Shown: one piece after another, positions 20,857-30,698 of the stretch
Layout of the letters: each line of letters starts with the position of its first letter
Position numbering within the stretch: the first letter of the stretch is position 1
Assembly (NCBI GenBank): GCA_020248405.1
Contig: JADCHQ010000006.1
Span: forward strand, 1-64,000
DNA from: Rhodocyclaceae bacterium
GTDB taxonomy: Bacteria > Pseudomonadota > Gammaproteobacteria > Burkholderiales > Ga0077523
Direction of reading: 5' to 3'
Length of the DNA: 64,000 nucleotides
Made by a program: the position numbers and the translations under genes
The notes under the pieces: model-generated
The model's input: only the letters and a program-made list of their open reading frames with translations
Databases searched by the model: none
What the model was told of the DNA's origin: nothing

Positions 20857-21358
20857 CGAACCGCAGCCGCCGGTGCTAGACGGAAACATGGTGCTAGCGC
20901 CCTCTTGCCACACGGCAACATGGGCGCTCGTGCCGAACGCAAGAGGTTTAACACCGACAAGAACTCGGTTCATGTGGGTTCTTCGGGTCAGGTTCGCGGC
21001 TGCCGCCTGGACGCGTACGGTGCACATTCGGATCGGATGTTTGAACCGCCGCGAATTTCGTTCAGAGCCCCTCGCTCAAAGACTGTCCTCGCAAATCTCT
21101 TGCGAGGCGGTTTTCTGAATACGCGCGCCCGGTTCTTGGCGCGGCGCGAGGGCGAGGAGATCGCCGGACTGTGCTGATTGCGCCTTGGTCTAACAATTGA
21201 CCCTGTACCCACTTGCCTTAGCTTACGCCGATTCTGATGTAGTTTCTTCCTTATGGATTCTCGTGCCGAAGATGGCCGCTCAAACCCGGCTGGCAGTTTC
21301 GAAACGCATGCTGGGGATCCCGCCAACACACGGCGCATCGCCAAACGCCCGCGCCGCC
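20857..21358. other. Long gene-poor stretch upstream of the broken oxidoreductase
   Basis: About 500 bases with lower GC than the surroundings. Short frames exist on both strands, but none looks like protein. It contains one good hairpin at 21087-21107. No tRNA or IS end was identified. Confidence 0.4.
21087..21114 (+). terminator. Stem-loop followed by a short T run
   Basis: CCTCGCAA-ATCTC-TTGCGAGG (21087-21107) is a perfect 8-bp stem with a 5-base loop, followed by CGG and TTTT. In plus orientation it resembles an intrinsic terminator, but no plus-strand gene ends nearby, so it may be a relic or a dispersed repeat. Confidence 0.4.
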
Positions 21359-23021
21359 TCACAGCCGCCGCGCCTTCCAGTCGCGCAGGATTTCCCGGGC
21401 GGCGTTGTGCCCGGGAACACCCGAAACACCGCCGCCCGGGTGCATAGAGGGGCTGCAGACATACAGCCCACGCACGGAGTGCGGTAGTCGGCAAAGCCCG
21501 ACACGGGCCACTGGAAGAAGAGCTGGTCGGGGGCCAGTTCGCCGTGGAAGATCTGGCCTTGGGGCAGGTTGGCGATGCGCTTCAGGTCCCTGGGCACGAG
21601 CAGTTGCTCGGCGACGATGTCGCTCGAGAATCCGGGCGTGTATTCCTCGATGGTATCGAGGATGGCCTCGCGAAGGGCCGAGCGCTCGCCTTTGTCCCAC
21701 CGGGCGTCGCGCAGGTCGCAGGGGGCGTGGCCCGCCGAACAGGTTGACCACGTGCTTGCCTTCGGGGGCGAGGGTGTCATCCACGATGGTGGGCGTCACC
21801 CAAGTGATGAAGGGGCGCCGCGACCAGAGGCCGTGCTTCGCGTCCTCGTAGGCGCGCTCGAGATACTCCACGTCGGGCGCGATGTGCATGAAGGTGGAAT
21901 AGTCCAGGCTGCCGAGGGCGCCTTCGCGGCGCACGCAATCGAGCATCAGCCAATGGGGCTGGGCGCTCGCAGGCGATGTTCGTCTTGAAGGCAGTGGAAG
22001 AGGTGCGGTACCCGCGTGCCTCGCGCAGCACCTCGGGCGGCAGCACGGCGGGGTCGAGCAGTTGCAGGTACACGTGCGGCGCCCTGGCGTTGCTGGCCAC
22101 GGCCCGCGCCCGGTACTCGTCGCCGCCGGCGGTGACCACCGACACGGCGCGCCCGTCGCGTCCGCGCACTTCGGCCACCTGGGCGCCAGTGACGATGTCC
22201 ACGCCGCACTCGCACGCCGCGGCGGCGATCGCCTGGGTGATAACGCCCGTCCCGCCGCGCAAGACGCCCCAGCCGGCGGCGCCTTCGCCCTTTCCCATCA
22301 TGTAGTGCATGATCACGCAGGCTCGACCCGGGGGGCGCGGGCCGGCGAGGGTGCCGATGGAAGCGCAATAGGCCAGCGCCGCCATGACACGCTCGTCCTC
22401 GAACCACTCGCGCAGGTAGTCGTAGGCGCTCATGGTGAGCAGATCCAACACGCGGCAGAGGCTGCGCCCGATGCGGCAGTACTTCCATGCAAAGCGCAGC
22501 GTCTCGCTAATGCCGCGACAGTCGCTGCGGGTGGGGTCCACCGGCGTTTCCCACAACAGCTTGCGCACCACCTGGGCCGCCTGGGCGAGGTGGGTGTCGA
22601 AGGCGGGGTAGGTCTCGGCGTCGCGGCGCGAGAAACGCGCGAAACCCGCCCTTGTGCGTGCCACTTCGCCCGAGAGCTGGATGTAGTCCTCCCGCGACAC
22701 GGGCGAGACCAGTTCGCTGCAGGGAAGCACCCTGAGCCCATGGCGCGCGAGGTCCAGGTCGCGCTGGATGCGCGGGTGCAGGATCCTCATGAGATACGAG
22801 AAGATCGAGGCCCGGTAGCCGGGCGCAGTCTCCTCGGTGACCGCTGCGCCCTCCACCACGGGGCGCCGCTTCAGCACCCGCACCCGCAGCCCGGCGCCTG
22901 CAAGGTAGGCCGCGCAGGTGAGGTCATTGTGGCCCGCACCGATGATGACTGAGTCATAGACGGGGGCGGCCGCAGGCTGGCTGGGCGCGGTCGGCGGAGC
23001 GCCGCGGGCGAATGGGGGCAT
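21359..23021 (-). pseudogene. FAD-dependent phytoene-desaturase-like oxidoreductase, broken by three frameshifts
   Basis: Reading from the ATG at 23021, the frame encodes a GMC/phytoene-dehydrogenase-like FAD protein: SVIIGAGHNDLTCAAYLAGAG near residues 24-44 (dinucleotide fold), then VLKRRPVVEGAAVTEE. Around 21950-21985 the homology moves to a second frame (GALGSLDYSTFMHIAPDVEY and onward). Near 21729-21735, just after NLFGG, it moves to a third frame (HAPCDLRDARWDKG), compatible with one extra base. Near 21477-21482, after ADYRTP, it returns to the second frame (VRGLYVC, HPGGGVSGVPGHNAAREILRDW), compatible with one missing base. The full family length is covered, so the gene is a recent pseudogene or a sequencing artefact. 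Confidence 0.85.
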
Positions 23022-23169
23022 GGCGGTTGTCCGGGCGGGCGGGTGCGTGGCGCTGGGTATCTGGCGCCGGCGCCCCGGGGTAACCCGGCCCGCGAGGCGT
23101 GCGGCAGGGCGCGGCCGCCCGCGCCCCGCGTGCTACATTTCCTCATCTCTTTCGCGACCCGGAGCCGTG

Positions 23170-24360
23170 ATGAACGCCCCCGCCCCCAAGCCCGTCTTCC
23201 AATGGCAGGATCCCCTGCTTCTCGACGACCAGTTGACCGACGAAGAGCGCATGGTGCGCGACAGCGCGCGCGCCTACTGCCAGGACAAACTCATGCCGCG
23301 CATTCTCGAGGCCAATCGCCACGAAAAGTTCGACCGTGGCATCCTGCACGAAATGGGCGCCCTGGGCCTGCTGGGCTCCACCCTGGAGGGCTATGGCTGC
23401 GCGGGTGTGAACCACGTGTGCTACGGGCTGATCGCCCGCGAGATCGAGCGCGTGGATTCGAGCTATCGCTCCGCCATGAGCGTGCAGTCCTCGCTGGTGA
23501 TGTATCCCATCCACGCCTTCGGCTCCGAGGCGCAGCGCCAGCGCTGGCTGCCGGGCTTGGCGAAGGGGGAGCTGGTGGGCTGCTTCGGCTTGACCGAGCC
23601 CAACCACGGCTCGGACCCGGGCAGCATGATCACCCGCGCCACCAAGGTGGACGGCGGCTTCCTGTTGAAGGGCGCCAAGATGTGGATCACCAACGCGCCC
23701 ATCGCCGATGTGGCAGTGGTGTGGGCGAAAAACGACGCTGGCGTAATCCGCGGCTATATCCTGGAGCGCGGCATGAAGGGCCTGTCCGCGCCGAAGATCG
23801 AGGGCAAGTTCAGCCTGCGCGCCTCCACCACCGGCGAACTGGTGATGGACGATGTGTTCGTGCCGGCGGACAACGAGCTGCCGGGCGTGCAGGGCCTGAA
23901 GGGGCCGTTCTCGTGCCTGAACAAGGCGCGCTACGGCATCGCCTGGGGCGCCATGGGCGCGGCGGAGTTCTGCTGGCACGCTGCGCGCGAGTACACCCTC
24001 GACCGGGCGCAGTTCGGCCGGCCCCTGGCTGCCAACCAGCTCATCCAGCTGAAGCTCGCGGACATGCAGACCGAGATCGCCACCTCGCTGCAGGCGGCGC
24101 TGCGGGTGGGCCGGTTGATGGACGAGGGACGCGCCTCGCCCGAGATGGTGTCGCTGATCAAGCGCAACTCCTGCGGCAAGGCCCTGGCCATCGCCCGCAC
24201 GGCGCGCGACATGCACGGCGGCAACGGCATTTCCGACGAGTACCACGTGATCCGCCACGTGATGAACCTAGAGGCGGTGAACACCTACGAGGGTACCCAC
24301 GACGTGCATGCCCTGATCCTGGGGCGCGCGCAGACGGGCATACAAGCCTTCTCCGCCTGA
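23170..24360 (+). CDS. gcdH: Glutaryl-CoA dehydrogenase
   Basis: 396 residues from the ATG at 23170. GcdH oxidatively decarboxylates glutaryl-CoA to crotonyl-CoA with FAD, in lysine, tryptophan and benzoate breakdown. Its start [36 protein letters not shown], and the catalytic glutamate in [16 protein letters not shown] are characteristic. Its stop overlaps the next gene's ATG by one base (TGATG), so the two are coupled. Divergent from the broken FAD gene, with about 150 bases between. Confidence 0.96.
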   Translation: MNAPAPKPVFQWQDPLLLDDQLTDEERMVRDSARAYCQDKLMPRILEANRHEKFDRGILHEMGALGLLGSTLEGYGCAGVNHVCYGLIAREIERVDSSYRSAMSVQSSLVMYPIHAFGSEAQRQRWLPGLAKGELVGCFGLTEPNHGSDPGSMITRATKVDGGFLLKGAKMWITNAPIADVAVVWAKNDAGVIRGYILERGMKGLSAPKIEGKFSLRASTTGELVMDDVFVPADNELPGVQGLKGPFSCLNKARYGIAWGAMGAAEFCWHAAREYTLDRAQFGRPLAANQLIQLKLADMQTEIATSLQAALRVGRLMDEGRASPEMVSLIKRNSCGKALAIARTARDMHGGNGISDEYHVIRHVMNLEAVNTYEGTHDVHALILGRAQTGIQAFSA

Positions 24361-25583
24361 TGTCGGGCGCGCTGTCGCACCTGCGGGTGCTGGACCTCTC
24401 GCGAGTGCTGGCGGGGCCCTGGTGCGGACAGTTGTTCGCCGATCTGGGCGCCGACGTGATCAAGGTGGAGCGCCCCGGGGCAGGGGACGACACGCGCACC
24501 TGGGGTCCGCCTTGGATGCACACGGCGGACGGCGGCAGCAGCGGCGAGGCGGCCTACTTCATGGCCGCCAACCGCAACAAGCGCTCCATCACCGTGGATG
24601 TGAGCAAGCCCGAGGGCCAGGTCATCGTGCGCGCCCTGGCGGCCGACAGCGACGTGCTGCTGGAAAACTACAAAGTGGGCGGGCTGCGCCAGTACGGCCT
24701 GGACTACGACAGCCTCGGCGCGCTCAATCCCCGTCTGGTGTACTGCTCCATCACCGGCTTCGGCCAGACCGGACCCTACGCGCTGCGCGCCGGTTACGAC
24801 TTCATCATCCAGGGCATGGGCGGCCTGATGAGCATCACCGGCGAGCGCGATGCCCTGCCCGGCGGCGGGCCGCAGAAGGTGGGTGTGGCGGTGGCCGACC
24901 TGATGACCGGCATGTACGCCGCCGTGGCCGTGCTCGCGGCCATCGCCGAGCGCGAACGCAGCGGCCAGGGGCAGCACGTGGATATGGCGCTGCTGGACAC
25001 GCAGGTGGCCATGACGGCCAACATGGCCATGAACTACCTTGCCTCGGGCAAACCACCGGGCCGGGCCGGCAACGCCCACCCCAACATCGTGCCCTACCAG
25101 ACCTTCGAGGCGGCCGATGGCCACGTGATCGTGGCGGTGGGCAATGACGGGCAATTCCGCAAGCTGTGCCAGGTGGCGGGCTGCGAGGCGCTGCCCGACG
25201 ACCCGCGCTTCGCCACCAATCCGGCGCGGGTGAAGTACCGCGAGACGCTCGTGCCGCTGCTGGCGGAGCGCATCCGCCAGCAGCCCGCGCGCCACTGGGC
25301 CGATGCGCTGGAGTCGGTGGGCGTGCCCTGCGGTCCCATCAACGACATCGGTCAAGCCTTGGCCGATCCCCAGGTGCAGGCCCGCGGCATGCGCGTGGAC
25401 CTGCCCCACCCCACCGCTGGGACTGTGCCCCTGGTGGCCAGCCCCATGCGCCTGTCGCGCACGCCGCCGCAGTACCTGCGCGCACCACCCACTCTGGGGC
25501 AGCACACCGACGAGGTGCTGGCCGAGCGGCTGGGCTACGACGCTGCGCGCATCGCGGCGCTACGCGCGGCCAGCGTCATCTGA
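24360..25583 (+). CDS. CaiB/BaiF-family CoA-transferase, probably glutarate-CoA forming
   Basis: 407 residues, start overlapping the gcdH stop. Family III CoA-transferase: RVLDLSRVLAGPWCGQLFADLGADVIKVE at the N-terminus, the catalytic aspartate in GVAVADLMTGMYAA (near 175), and HPNIVPYQTF. Pairing with gcdH is known for succinyl-CoA:glutarate CoA-transferase, so activation of glutarate to glutaryl-CoA is the likely role. Convergent with the SDR gene. Confidence 0.92.
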   Translation: MSGALSHLRVLDLSRVLAGPWCGQLFADLGADVIKVERPGAGDDTRTWGPPWMHTADGGSSGEAAYFMAANRNKRSITVDVSKPEGQVIVRALAADSDVLLENYKVGGLRQYGLDYDSLGALNPRLVYCSITGFGQTGPYALRAGYDFIIQGMGGLMSITGERDALPGGGPQKVGVAVADLMTGMYAAVAVLAAIAERERSGQGQHVDMALLDTQVAMTANMAMNYLASGKPPGRAGNAHPNIVPYQTFEAADGHVIVAVGNDGQFRKLCQVAGCEALPDDPRFATNPARVKYRETLVPLLAERIRQQPARHWADALESVGVPCGPINDIGQALADPQVQARGMRVDLPHPTAGTVPLVASPMRLSRTPPQYLRAPPTLGQHTDEVLAERLGYDAARIAALRAASVI

Positions 25584-25608
25584 GACTCCTGCGCCGCCAG
25601 CACCCCCA

Positions 25609-26367
25609 TCAAACGCAGCGCCCGCCGTCCACCTCGAGGCAAGTCCCGGTGATGAACTCCGCCTCGTCCGAGGCGAACCAAAGCACCGCGCTGGCCACGT
25701 CGCTGGGTCGGCTCAAGCGGCCCAGGGGAATGGTGGACAGGAAGCGCGTGCGGTTTTCGGGCGTATCGGGCACGCCCATGAAGTCGCCCAGCATGCCGGT
25801 TTCGCCCATGACAGGGTTCACCACGCACACGCGGATGCGGTCGGGAGCCAGTTCCACGGCCATGGAGCGACTAGTGGTGATGGCGGCGCCCTTGGAGCCG
25901 TTGTACCAGGTGAGGCCCGGGCGCGGACGCACACCGGCGGTGGAGCAGACGTTCACGAACACGCCGCCGCCGTTGGCGCGGAAGTGGGGCACGCAGTGCC
26001 GCGAGCTGAGGTAGAGGCTTTTCACGTTCACTGCGTAGATGCGATCGAACTGCTCTTCGGGCACGTTGAGCATGGGCTGGTTGCGGTGGGTGTAGCCGGC
26101 GTTGTTCACCACGATGTTCAATCCACCGAAGGCCTCCAGCGTGGCGCCCACCAGCGCGGCCCAGTCGGAATCCTTCGATACGTCGGCGTGAACGAAGCGC
26201 GCCTGCCCCCCGGCGGCGGAGATCTCGCTGGCCACCCGCTGGCCGCAGGCATCGTTGATGTCGGCCACGATCACGCGCCCGCCTTCCTGGGCGAAGCGCT
26301 TGGCGATGCCCTCGCCGAAACCCGAGCCAGCACCGGTGACGATGGCAACCTTGTTGGTGAATCTCAT
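25609..26367 (-). CDS. Short-chain dehydrogenase/reductase (SDR)
   Basis: 252 residues from the ATG at 26367, with AAGGAG 7 bases before it. Classical SDR: TGAGSGFG at 11-18, NNAG near 90, CSTAG near 143 and YNGSK near 157 (catalytic YxxxK). It ends EFITGTCLEVDGGRCV, a 3-oxoacyl-ACP-reductase/glucose-dehydrogenase-like tail. Substrate unknown. A strong terminator separates it from xdhC, so it has its own promoter or relies on read-through. Confidence 0.92.
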   Translation of the reverse strand: MRFTNKVAIVTGAGSGFGEGIAKRFAQEGGRVIVADINDACGQRVASEISAAGGQARFVHADVSKDSDWAALVGATLEAFGGLNIVVNNAGYTHRNQPMLNVPEEQFDRIYAVNVKSLYLSSRHCVPHFRANGGGVFVNVCSTAGVRPRPGLTWYNGSKGAAITTSRSMAVELAPDRIRVCVVNPVMGETGMLGDFMGVPDTPENRTRFLSTIPLGRLSRPSDVASAVLWFASDEAEFITGTCLEVDGGRCV

Positions 26368-26410
26368 GGGAATTCTCCTTGCGTTGAAAGCGCCGTCATG
26401 GGGCGGGGGC

Positions 26411-26441
26411 TGAAACAAAACCGGGAGCCTGCGGCTCCCGG
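26411..26441 (-). terminator. Rho-independent terminator after xdhC
   Basis: On the minus strand CCGGGAGCC-GCA-GGCTCCCGG (26421-26441) forms a perfect 9-bp stem with a 3-base loop, followed by TTTTGTTTCAG. It lies 25 bases after the xdhC stop. Confidence 0.85.
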
Positions 26442-26466
26442 AGAGTTGTTGCCACAGCGCGCCGCG

Positions 26467-27468
26467 CTAGCGGCACACCGTGGCGGTGGCGGGCGGATCG
26501 AGGGTCTTGTCGCCCACCGTGGAGAGCTGCACGCCGTGGCGCACGGCGGTGATCTCGGCGAGGATGGCCACTGCAATCTCGGGCGGCGTCTTGCTGCCGA
26601 TGCGCAGCCCCACGGGGCCGTGCAGGCGGGCAAGTTCGTCAGCGGACAGGTCGAACTGCGCCAGGCGCTCGCGACGTTTCTGGGTGTTGAGCCGCGAGCC
26701 AAGCGCGCCCACGTAGAAAGCGGGGGACTTGAGCGCCTCGATCAGGGCCAGGTCGTCGAGCTTCGGGTCGTGGGTGACGGCCACCACCGCGGAGTGGCTG
26801 TCCAGTTGCAGGGCCACCACCACGTCGTCGGGCATGCCACGGTCCAGCCGCGCGCCGGGCACGTCCCACGTGAGGGCGTACTCCTCGCGGGGGTCGCACA
26901 CGGTCACCTCGTAGTCCAGCGCCTGGGCCATCTGCGCTACGTATTTGGAGAGCTGGCCGGCACCGATCACCAGCAAGCGCCAGCGCGGGCCGTGGATGGT
27001 GACCAGGCGCTCGCCGTCGAAGGACAGGGTGTCGCGCCGCGAGGCCGGATCGAGCACCGCCCGGCCGCTTCGCATGTCGAGGGTACGCGCCACCAGCTCG
27101 TGGCGGTCAATGGCGGCCAGCACACCGCTGATGCTGGCAGCATCGCGCACGGGCTCGAGCACCAATTGCAGGCGGCCGCCACAGGGCAGGCCGAAGCGCT
27201 GCGCGTCTTCCTTGCTGATGCCGTAGATGGTGGTTTCGGGCCGATCCACCGCCAGCGAGCGGGAGCGGACCTTGTCGATGAGATCGTCCTCCACGCAGCC
27301 GCCCGACACCGAGCCGGCCACAAGACCGTCTTCCCGCACCGCCAGCATGGCGCCCGGTGGCCGGGGCGAAGAGCCCCAGGTTTCAGTGACGGTGGCGAGA
27401 ACCACGCCTCGCCCTTCGCGCAGCCACTGTTCCGCGCTGCGTAGCACCTGCAGATCGACGCTATCCAT
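26467..27468 (-). CDS. XdhC-family molybdenum hydroxylase maturation factor
   Basis: 333 residues from the ATG at 27468; a GTG at 27498 is an alternative start. Members sulfurate and insert the molybdenum cofactor into xanthine-dehydrogenase-type enzymes. The N-terminal XdhC/CoxI segment has TWGSSPRPPGAMLAV and GSVSGGCVEDDL (about 30-60); the C-terminal half is a Rossmann-type domain (LLVIGAGQLSKYVAQMA near 165). It follows iorAB on the same strand behind a terminator, and IorAB is the obvious client. Confidence 0.93.
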   Translation of the reverse strand: MDSVDLQVLRSAEQWLREGRGVVLATVTETWGSSPRPPGAMLAVREDGLVAGSVSGGCVEDDLIDKVRSRSLAVDRPETTIYGISKEDAQRFGLPCGGRLQLVLEPVRDAASISGVLAAIDRHELVARTLDMRSGRAVLDPASRRDTLSFDGERLVTIHGPRWRLLVIGAGQLSKYVAQMAQALDYEVTVCDPREEYALTWDVPGARLDRGMPDDVVVALQLDSHSAVVAVTHDPKLDDLALIEALKSPAFYVGALGSRLNTQKRRERLAQFDLSADELARLHGPVGLRIGSKTPPEIAVAILAEITAVRHGVQLSTVGDKTLDPPATATVCR

Positions 27469-27520
27469 GGGGATTCCGCGAAGTTGACGGGGCAGCACAC
27501 CCCAGAGAAGTGCAGAGAAT

Positions 27521-27578
27521 GCCGCAAAAAGAATCCGGCCTCAACGCCCCGCCCCGAAGGGCGAAGCGATGAGGCCGG
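27521..27578 (-). terminator. Rho-independent terminator after iorB
   Basis: On the minus strand CCGGCCTCA pairs with TGAGGCCGG (27570-27578 with 27535-27543), with an inner GCCC-TTCG-GGGC stem, followed by ATTCTTTTTGC. It lies 24 bases after the iorB stop and separates it from xdhC. Confidence 0.88.
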
Positions 27579-27602
27579 AGGTTACTGCCTTGCGAGTGAA
27601 AC

Positions 27603-29846
27603 TTAGACGCTCTTCGGCTTCATAGTCATGCGCGGATCAGCCGCAGCCTTGATGTTCTCGGGAGAGAACGGCATGCGACGCACGCGGATGCCCGTGGCGG
27701 CGAAGATGGCGTTGCCGATGGCAGCCTGAACCACAGCGGTGGCGGGCTCGCCCAGACCGCCCGGGGGCTGATCCTTCGCGGCGGGGAGCCAGTTCACGTT
27801 GATGGACCTCGGCGCCTCGTTGTTGCGCACCAGGCGGTACATGTCGAAGTTGGTCTGCTCGACACCGCCGTTCTTCACGGTGATCTCGCCGAACATGCAC
27901 GCGGACTGGCCAAAGATGGTGCAGGACTCAATCTGAGCCAGCGCCTGGTCGGGGTGGATCAGCGGACCGGCATCCACCACGTAGGTGACCTTGTCCACGC
28001 TCACGTCGTAGTTCTTAGAGACGGTGACTTCCACCACGCAGGACATGACGGTGTTGTAGCCCTCCATGCAGGCCACACCTTGGCCACGCCCTTCGGGCAT
28101 CTTCGCACCCCAACCAGCCTTGCCCTTCACCTCTTCCAGCACCTTCTTCAGGCGCGGGCCCACGGAGGTGCCGGCAGAAAGGCCAGACCAAGCGTGCTTC
28201 TCCGCTTCCATCTGCAGGTTCGCGATGCGGAAATCGATGGGGTCCTTACCCATGGCGTTGGCGAGCTCGTCCATGAAGCCCTCAACCACGTAGCAGTTGA
28301 GGTTGTGGGACACGCCGCGCCAGTAACCCGGAGTGATACCCGAATCGTGCATCTGGTAGGTGAGCTTGTGGTTGGCGAACTTGTAGGGGAAGTTGTCGAT
28401 CGCCTCAACCGCGAAGGGGTCAATGCCATCCTTCACGATGCTGGGGAACAGACGCGAGGAGATGGACGGGCTGGTACCGTGATAGCGGTAGGCAACCAGT
28501 TCACCCTTCGAGCCGATGGCGGCCTGCACCTTGTAGATGCCACCCGGACGATAGGAATCGTGGGTCATGTCATCTTCACGGCTCCACAGCATCTTCACCG
28601 GGGCGCCCACAGCCTTGGAGATCTCGGCTGCATCGATGGTGTAGTCCACTTCCACGCGACGGCCGAAGCCGCCACCCAGGAAGGTGGTAACGACTTCCAC
28701 CTGCTCGGGCTTGAGGCCCGTGGCGCCGGCCACCACGAAGGGCACCAGCTGCTGGAACTGGGTGGGGGTGATGATGACGGCCTTGTCGGCACGCACATCG
28801 GCCACGGTGTTCATGGGCTCAAGGGGCGAGTGCGACAGGAAGGGCAGTTCGTAGGCGGCCTCGTAGACCTTTACGCCGGACTGGCGCAGGGCGCCGTCGG
28901 CGTCGCCACCTTCACGGAACACGGCACCCGCCTGGTTGGAGGCTTCACGCAGCCCGCCCCAGACCTTGCGCATGTCGTTGTTGGCGTTGGGGCCTTCGTC
29001 CCAGGTGATCTCGAGGAGATCCTTGGCCTTCTTGGCTTGCCAGTAGGAATCGGCCACCACGGCCACGCCACGGCTGTACTGCACCACGGCCTTCACGCCG
29101 GGCAGGTTCTTGGCGCGGGTGTCGTCATAGCTGGCCACCTTGCCGCCCATCATGGGGGGCATGGCGACCGCGGCGTACAGCATGCCAGGAACCTTGACGT
29201 CGATACCGAAGGTGGCCGTGCCGGCAACCTTGGCGGGCGTGTCGAGGCGCTTCTGGGCCTTGTTGCCCACTTGCTTGAACTCGGCAACGGGCTTCAGAGG
29301 AACGTCCTTCGGCACTTCCATCTTGGCAGCGGCTTCGGCAACCTGGCCATAGGTCAGGCGCTTACCGCCGGGGCCGGTGATGGCACCGCCAGCAGCCTTG
29401 CACTGGGCCGGGTCAGCGCCCCACTGCTTGGCAGCCGCACCCACCAGCATCATGCGGGCAGAGGCGCCGGCCTTGCGGAGCTTCTCCCATGCGTCACGAA
29501 CGGCCGTGGAGCCGCCGGTGAGCTGGCCGCCCAACAGGCTGTTGATGTAGACCTCGGCGGGGGGAGCGAACTCCACCTTCACCTTGTTCACGTCCACCTC
29601 GAGCTCTTCGGCCACGAGCAGCGTCATGGACGTGTACACGTCCTGACCCATCTCGGAGCGGGCGCACATGATGGTGATGGCGTTGTCGGTGCCGATCTTG
29701 ACCCAAGCGTTGGGCGAGTGGGTGGCACCCTGGGCCTCGGCAACTTTCGATCCGAGGGGCAGGTACATGCCGAGGGTGAGGCCGCCACCAACGGCGGCGG
29801 AGGCCTTCAGGAAATCGCGGCGAGCGGGTTTGGTGATTTGTTCCAT
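27603..29846 (-). CDS. iorB: Isoquinoline 1-oxidoreductase-type molybdopterin subunit (IorB)
   Basis: 747 residues from the ATG at 29846, with GGAG 10 bases before it. A Tat signal (ARRDFLKASAAVGGGLTLG) starts the protein, as in IorB-type periplasmic or membrane-associated hydroxylases. The C-terminal GGLGEPATAVVQAAI contains the catalytic glutamate of the xanthine-oxidase family. FLGGGFGRRVEVDYTIDAAE (near 420) is the molybdopterin-binding glycine motif. It oxidises N-heterocycles or aldehydes using water oxygen; the actual substrate is unknown. It forms an operon with the 2Fe-2S subunit 16 bases upstream. Confidence 0.93.
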   Translation of the reverse strand: MEQITKPARRDFLKASAAVGGGLTLGMYLPLGSKVAEAQGATHSPNAWVKIGTDNAITIMCARSEMGQDVYTSMTLLVAEELEVDVNKVKVEFAPPAEVYINSLLGGQLTGGSTAVRDAWEKLRKAGASARMMLVGAAAKQWGADPAQCKAAGGAITGPGGKRLTYGQVAEAAAKMEVPKDVPLKPVAEFKQVGNKAQKRLDTPAKVAGTATFGIDVKVPGMLYAAVAMPPMMGGKVASYDDTRAKNLPGVKAVVQYSRGVAVVADSYWQAKKAKDLLEITWDEGPNANNDMRKVWGGLREASNQAGAVFREGGDADGALRQSGVKVYEAAYELPFLSHSPLEPMNTVADVRADKAVIITPTQFQQLVPFVVAGATGLKPEQVEVVTTFLGGGFGRRVEVDYTIDAAEISKAVGAPVKMLWSREDDMTHDSYRPGGIYKVQAAIGSKGELVAYRYHGTSPSISSRLFPSIVKDGIDPFAVEAIDNFPYKFANHKLTYQMHDSGITPGYWRGVSHNLNCYVVEGFMDELANAMGKDPIDFRIANLQMEAEKHAWSGLSAGTSVGPRLKKVLEEVKGKAGWGAKMPEGRGQGVACMEGYNTVMSCVVEVTVSKNYDVSVDKVTYVVDAGPLIHPDQALAQIESCTIFGQSACMFGEITVKNGGVEQTNFDMYRLVRNNEAPRSINVNWLPAAKDQPPGGLGEPATAVVQAAIGNAIFAATGIRVRRMPFSPENIKAAADPRMTMKPKSV

Positions 29847-29862
29847 GTTCGGTTTTCTCCGG

Positions 29863-30312
29863 TTACGCCATCTTCGCGGCTTCTTTAACAGCCGCGCGGA
29901 TTCGAACGTAGGTGCCACAACGGCAGAGGTTGCCCGCCATCCAGCCATCGATGTCCGCATCGCTGGGACGCTTGTTTTGAGCGATGAGGGCAGCGGCTTG
30001 CATCATCTGGCCGGGCTGGCAGTACCCGCACTGGGGCACGTCCACAGCCGTCCAGGCCTTCTTGACCGGGTGGTTCGCAGCCAGGCCTTCGATGGTGGTG
30101 ATGCGCTGGCCTGCTACCGAGCCGATGGGTGTCTGGCAGGACCGCACGGCATTGCCGTTGAAATGCACGGTGCACGCACCGCAAAGGGCCTTGCCGCAAC
30201 CGAACTTGGTTCCGGTTTTGCCCAGGGTGTCACGCAGAACCCAGAGAAGCGGGGTGTCGGGTGCAACATCGACACTTTCGGCTTTCCCGTTGAGGTTGAA
30301 GGAAATCAGCAT
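29863..30312 (-). CDS. iorA: Isoquinoline 1-oxidoreductase-type 2Fe-2S subunit (IorA)
   Basis: 149 residues. Two 2Fe-2S clusters are encoded: plant-type Cys39, 44, 47 and 59 ([14 protein letters not shown]) and a second set Cys95, 98, 130 and 132 ([12 protein letters not shown]). It passes electrons from the IorB molybdenum site. There is no separate FAD subunit, as in other two-subunit Ior enzymes. AGGGGGAG lies 6 bases before the start ATG. Confidence 0.95.
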   Translation of the reverse strand: MLISFNLNGKAESVDVAPDTPLLWVLRDTLGKTGTKFGCGKALCGACTVHFNGNAVRSCQTPIGSVAGQRITTIEGLAANHPVKKAWTAVDVPQCGYCQPGQMMQAAALIAQNKRPSDADIDGWMAGNLCRCGTYVRIRAAVKEAAKMA

Positions 30313-30698
30313 TTTTGAGACTCCCCCTATTTCTATAAGGTACGAGTTGGGTGGTTGAACTACGCCGTCCTACGACTGCAAGACGGCGGGAAGCTACACG
30401 AAGGCTCCGGCCCTTTCAACACTTTCCGAGAGCACCGAAGGCATTGAATCCCTTTATGTTTTTGGCGATATAGCGATTCCCCTTGTTGCGACGCGACAAA
30501 ACTATTTTTGACTACGGATAACAGACTGTTTTCTATATAAAAAAATAGATTGCTGTATTGCGGCATAAACCCCTGTACAAGCCGCCTTGGACAAAACCTT
30601 GGCCGTCCAGCCAGGAGACGGCGCGAGGCCTGACGGACCCCGTGCCCCGCGCTTGAACGGCACACCGGACGCCGCAAGGCCCGGGGCGCGCCACGCTT
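30313..30698. other. Intergenic region upstream of iorAB, with an AT-rich core
   Basis: 386 bases without a gene. The core 30495-30560 is strikingly AT-rich for this genome. CTATTTTT (30502-30509) and AAAAATAG (30541-30548) form an inverted repeat. The promoter of iorAB (minus strand) should lie here; CTTATA/TATAGA-like hexamers just before the start are weak candidates. The other end is downstream of the acyl-CoA dehydrogenase gene. Confidence 0.5.

Noticed and set aside
20797..21177. 126-residue plus-strand frame
   Set aside because: Composition is not protein-like and no ribosome-binding site or motif is visible; it overlaps a better small membrane protein candidate on the other strand.
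27954..29888. 644-residue plus-strand frame opposite iorB
   Set aside because: Low-complexity histidine/glycine-rich translation; iorB on the other strand has complete motifs.
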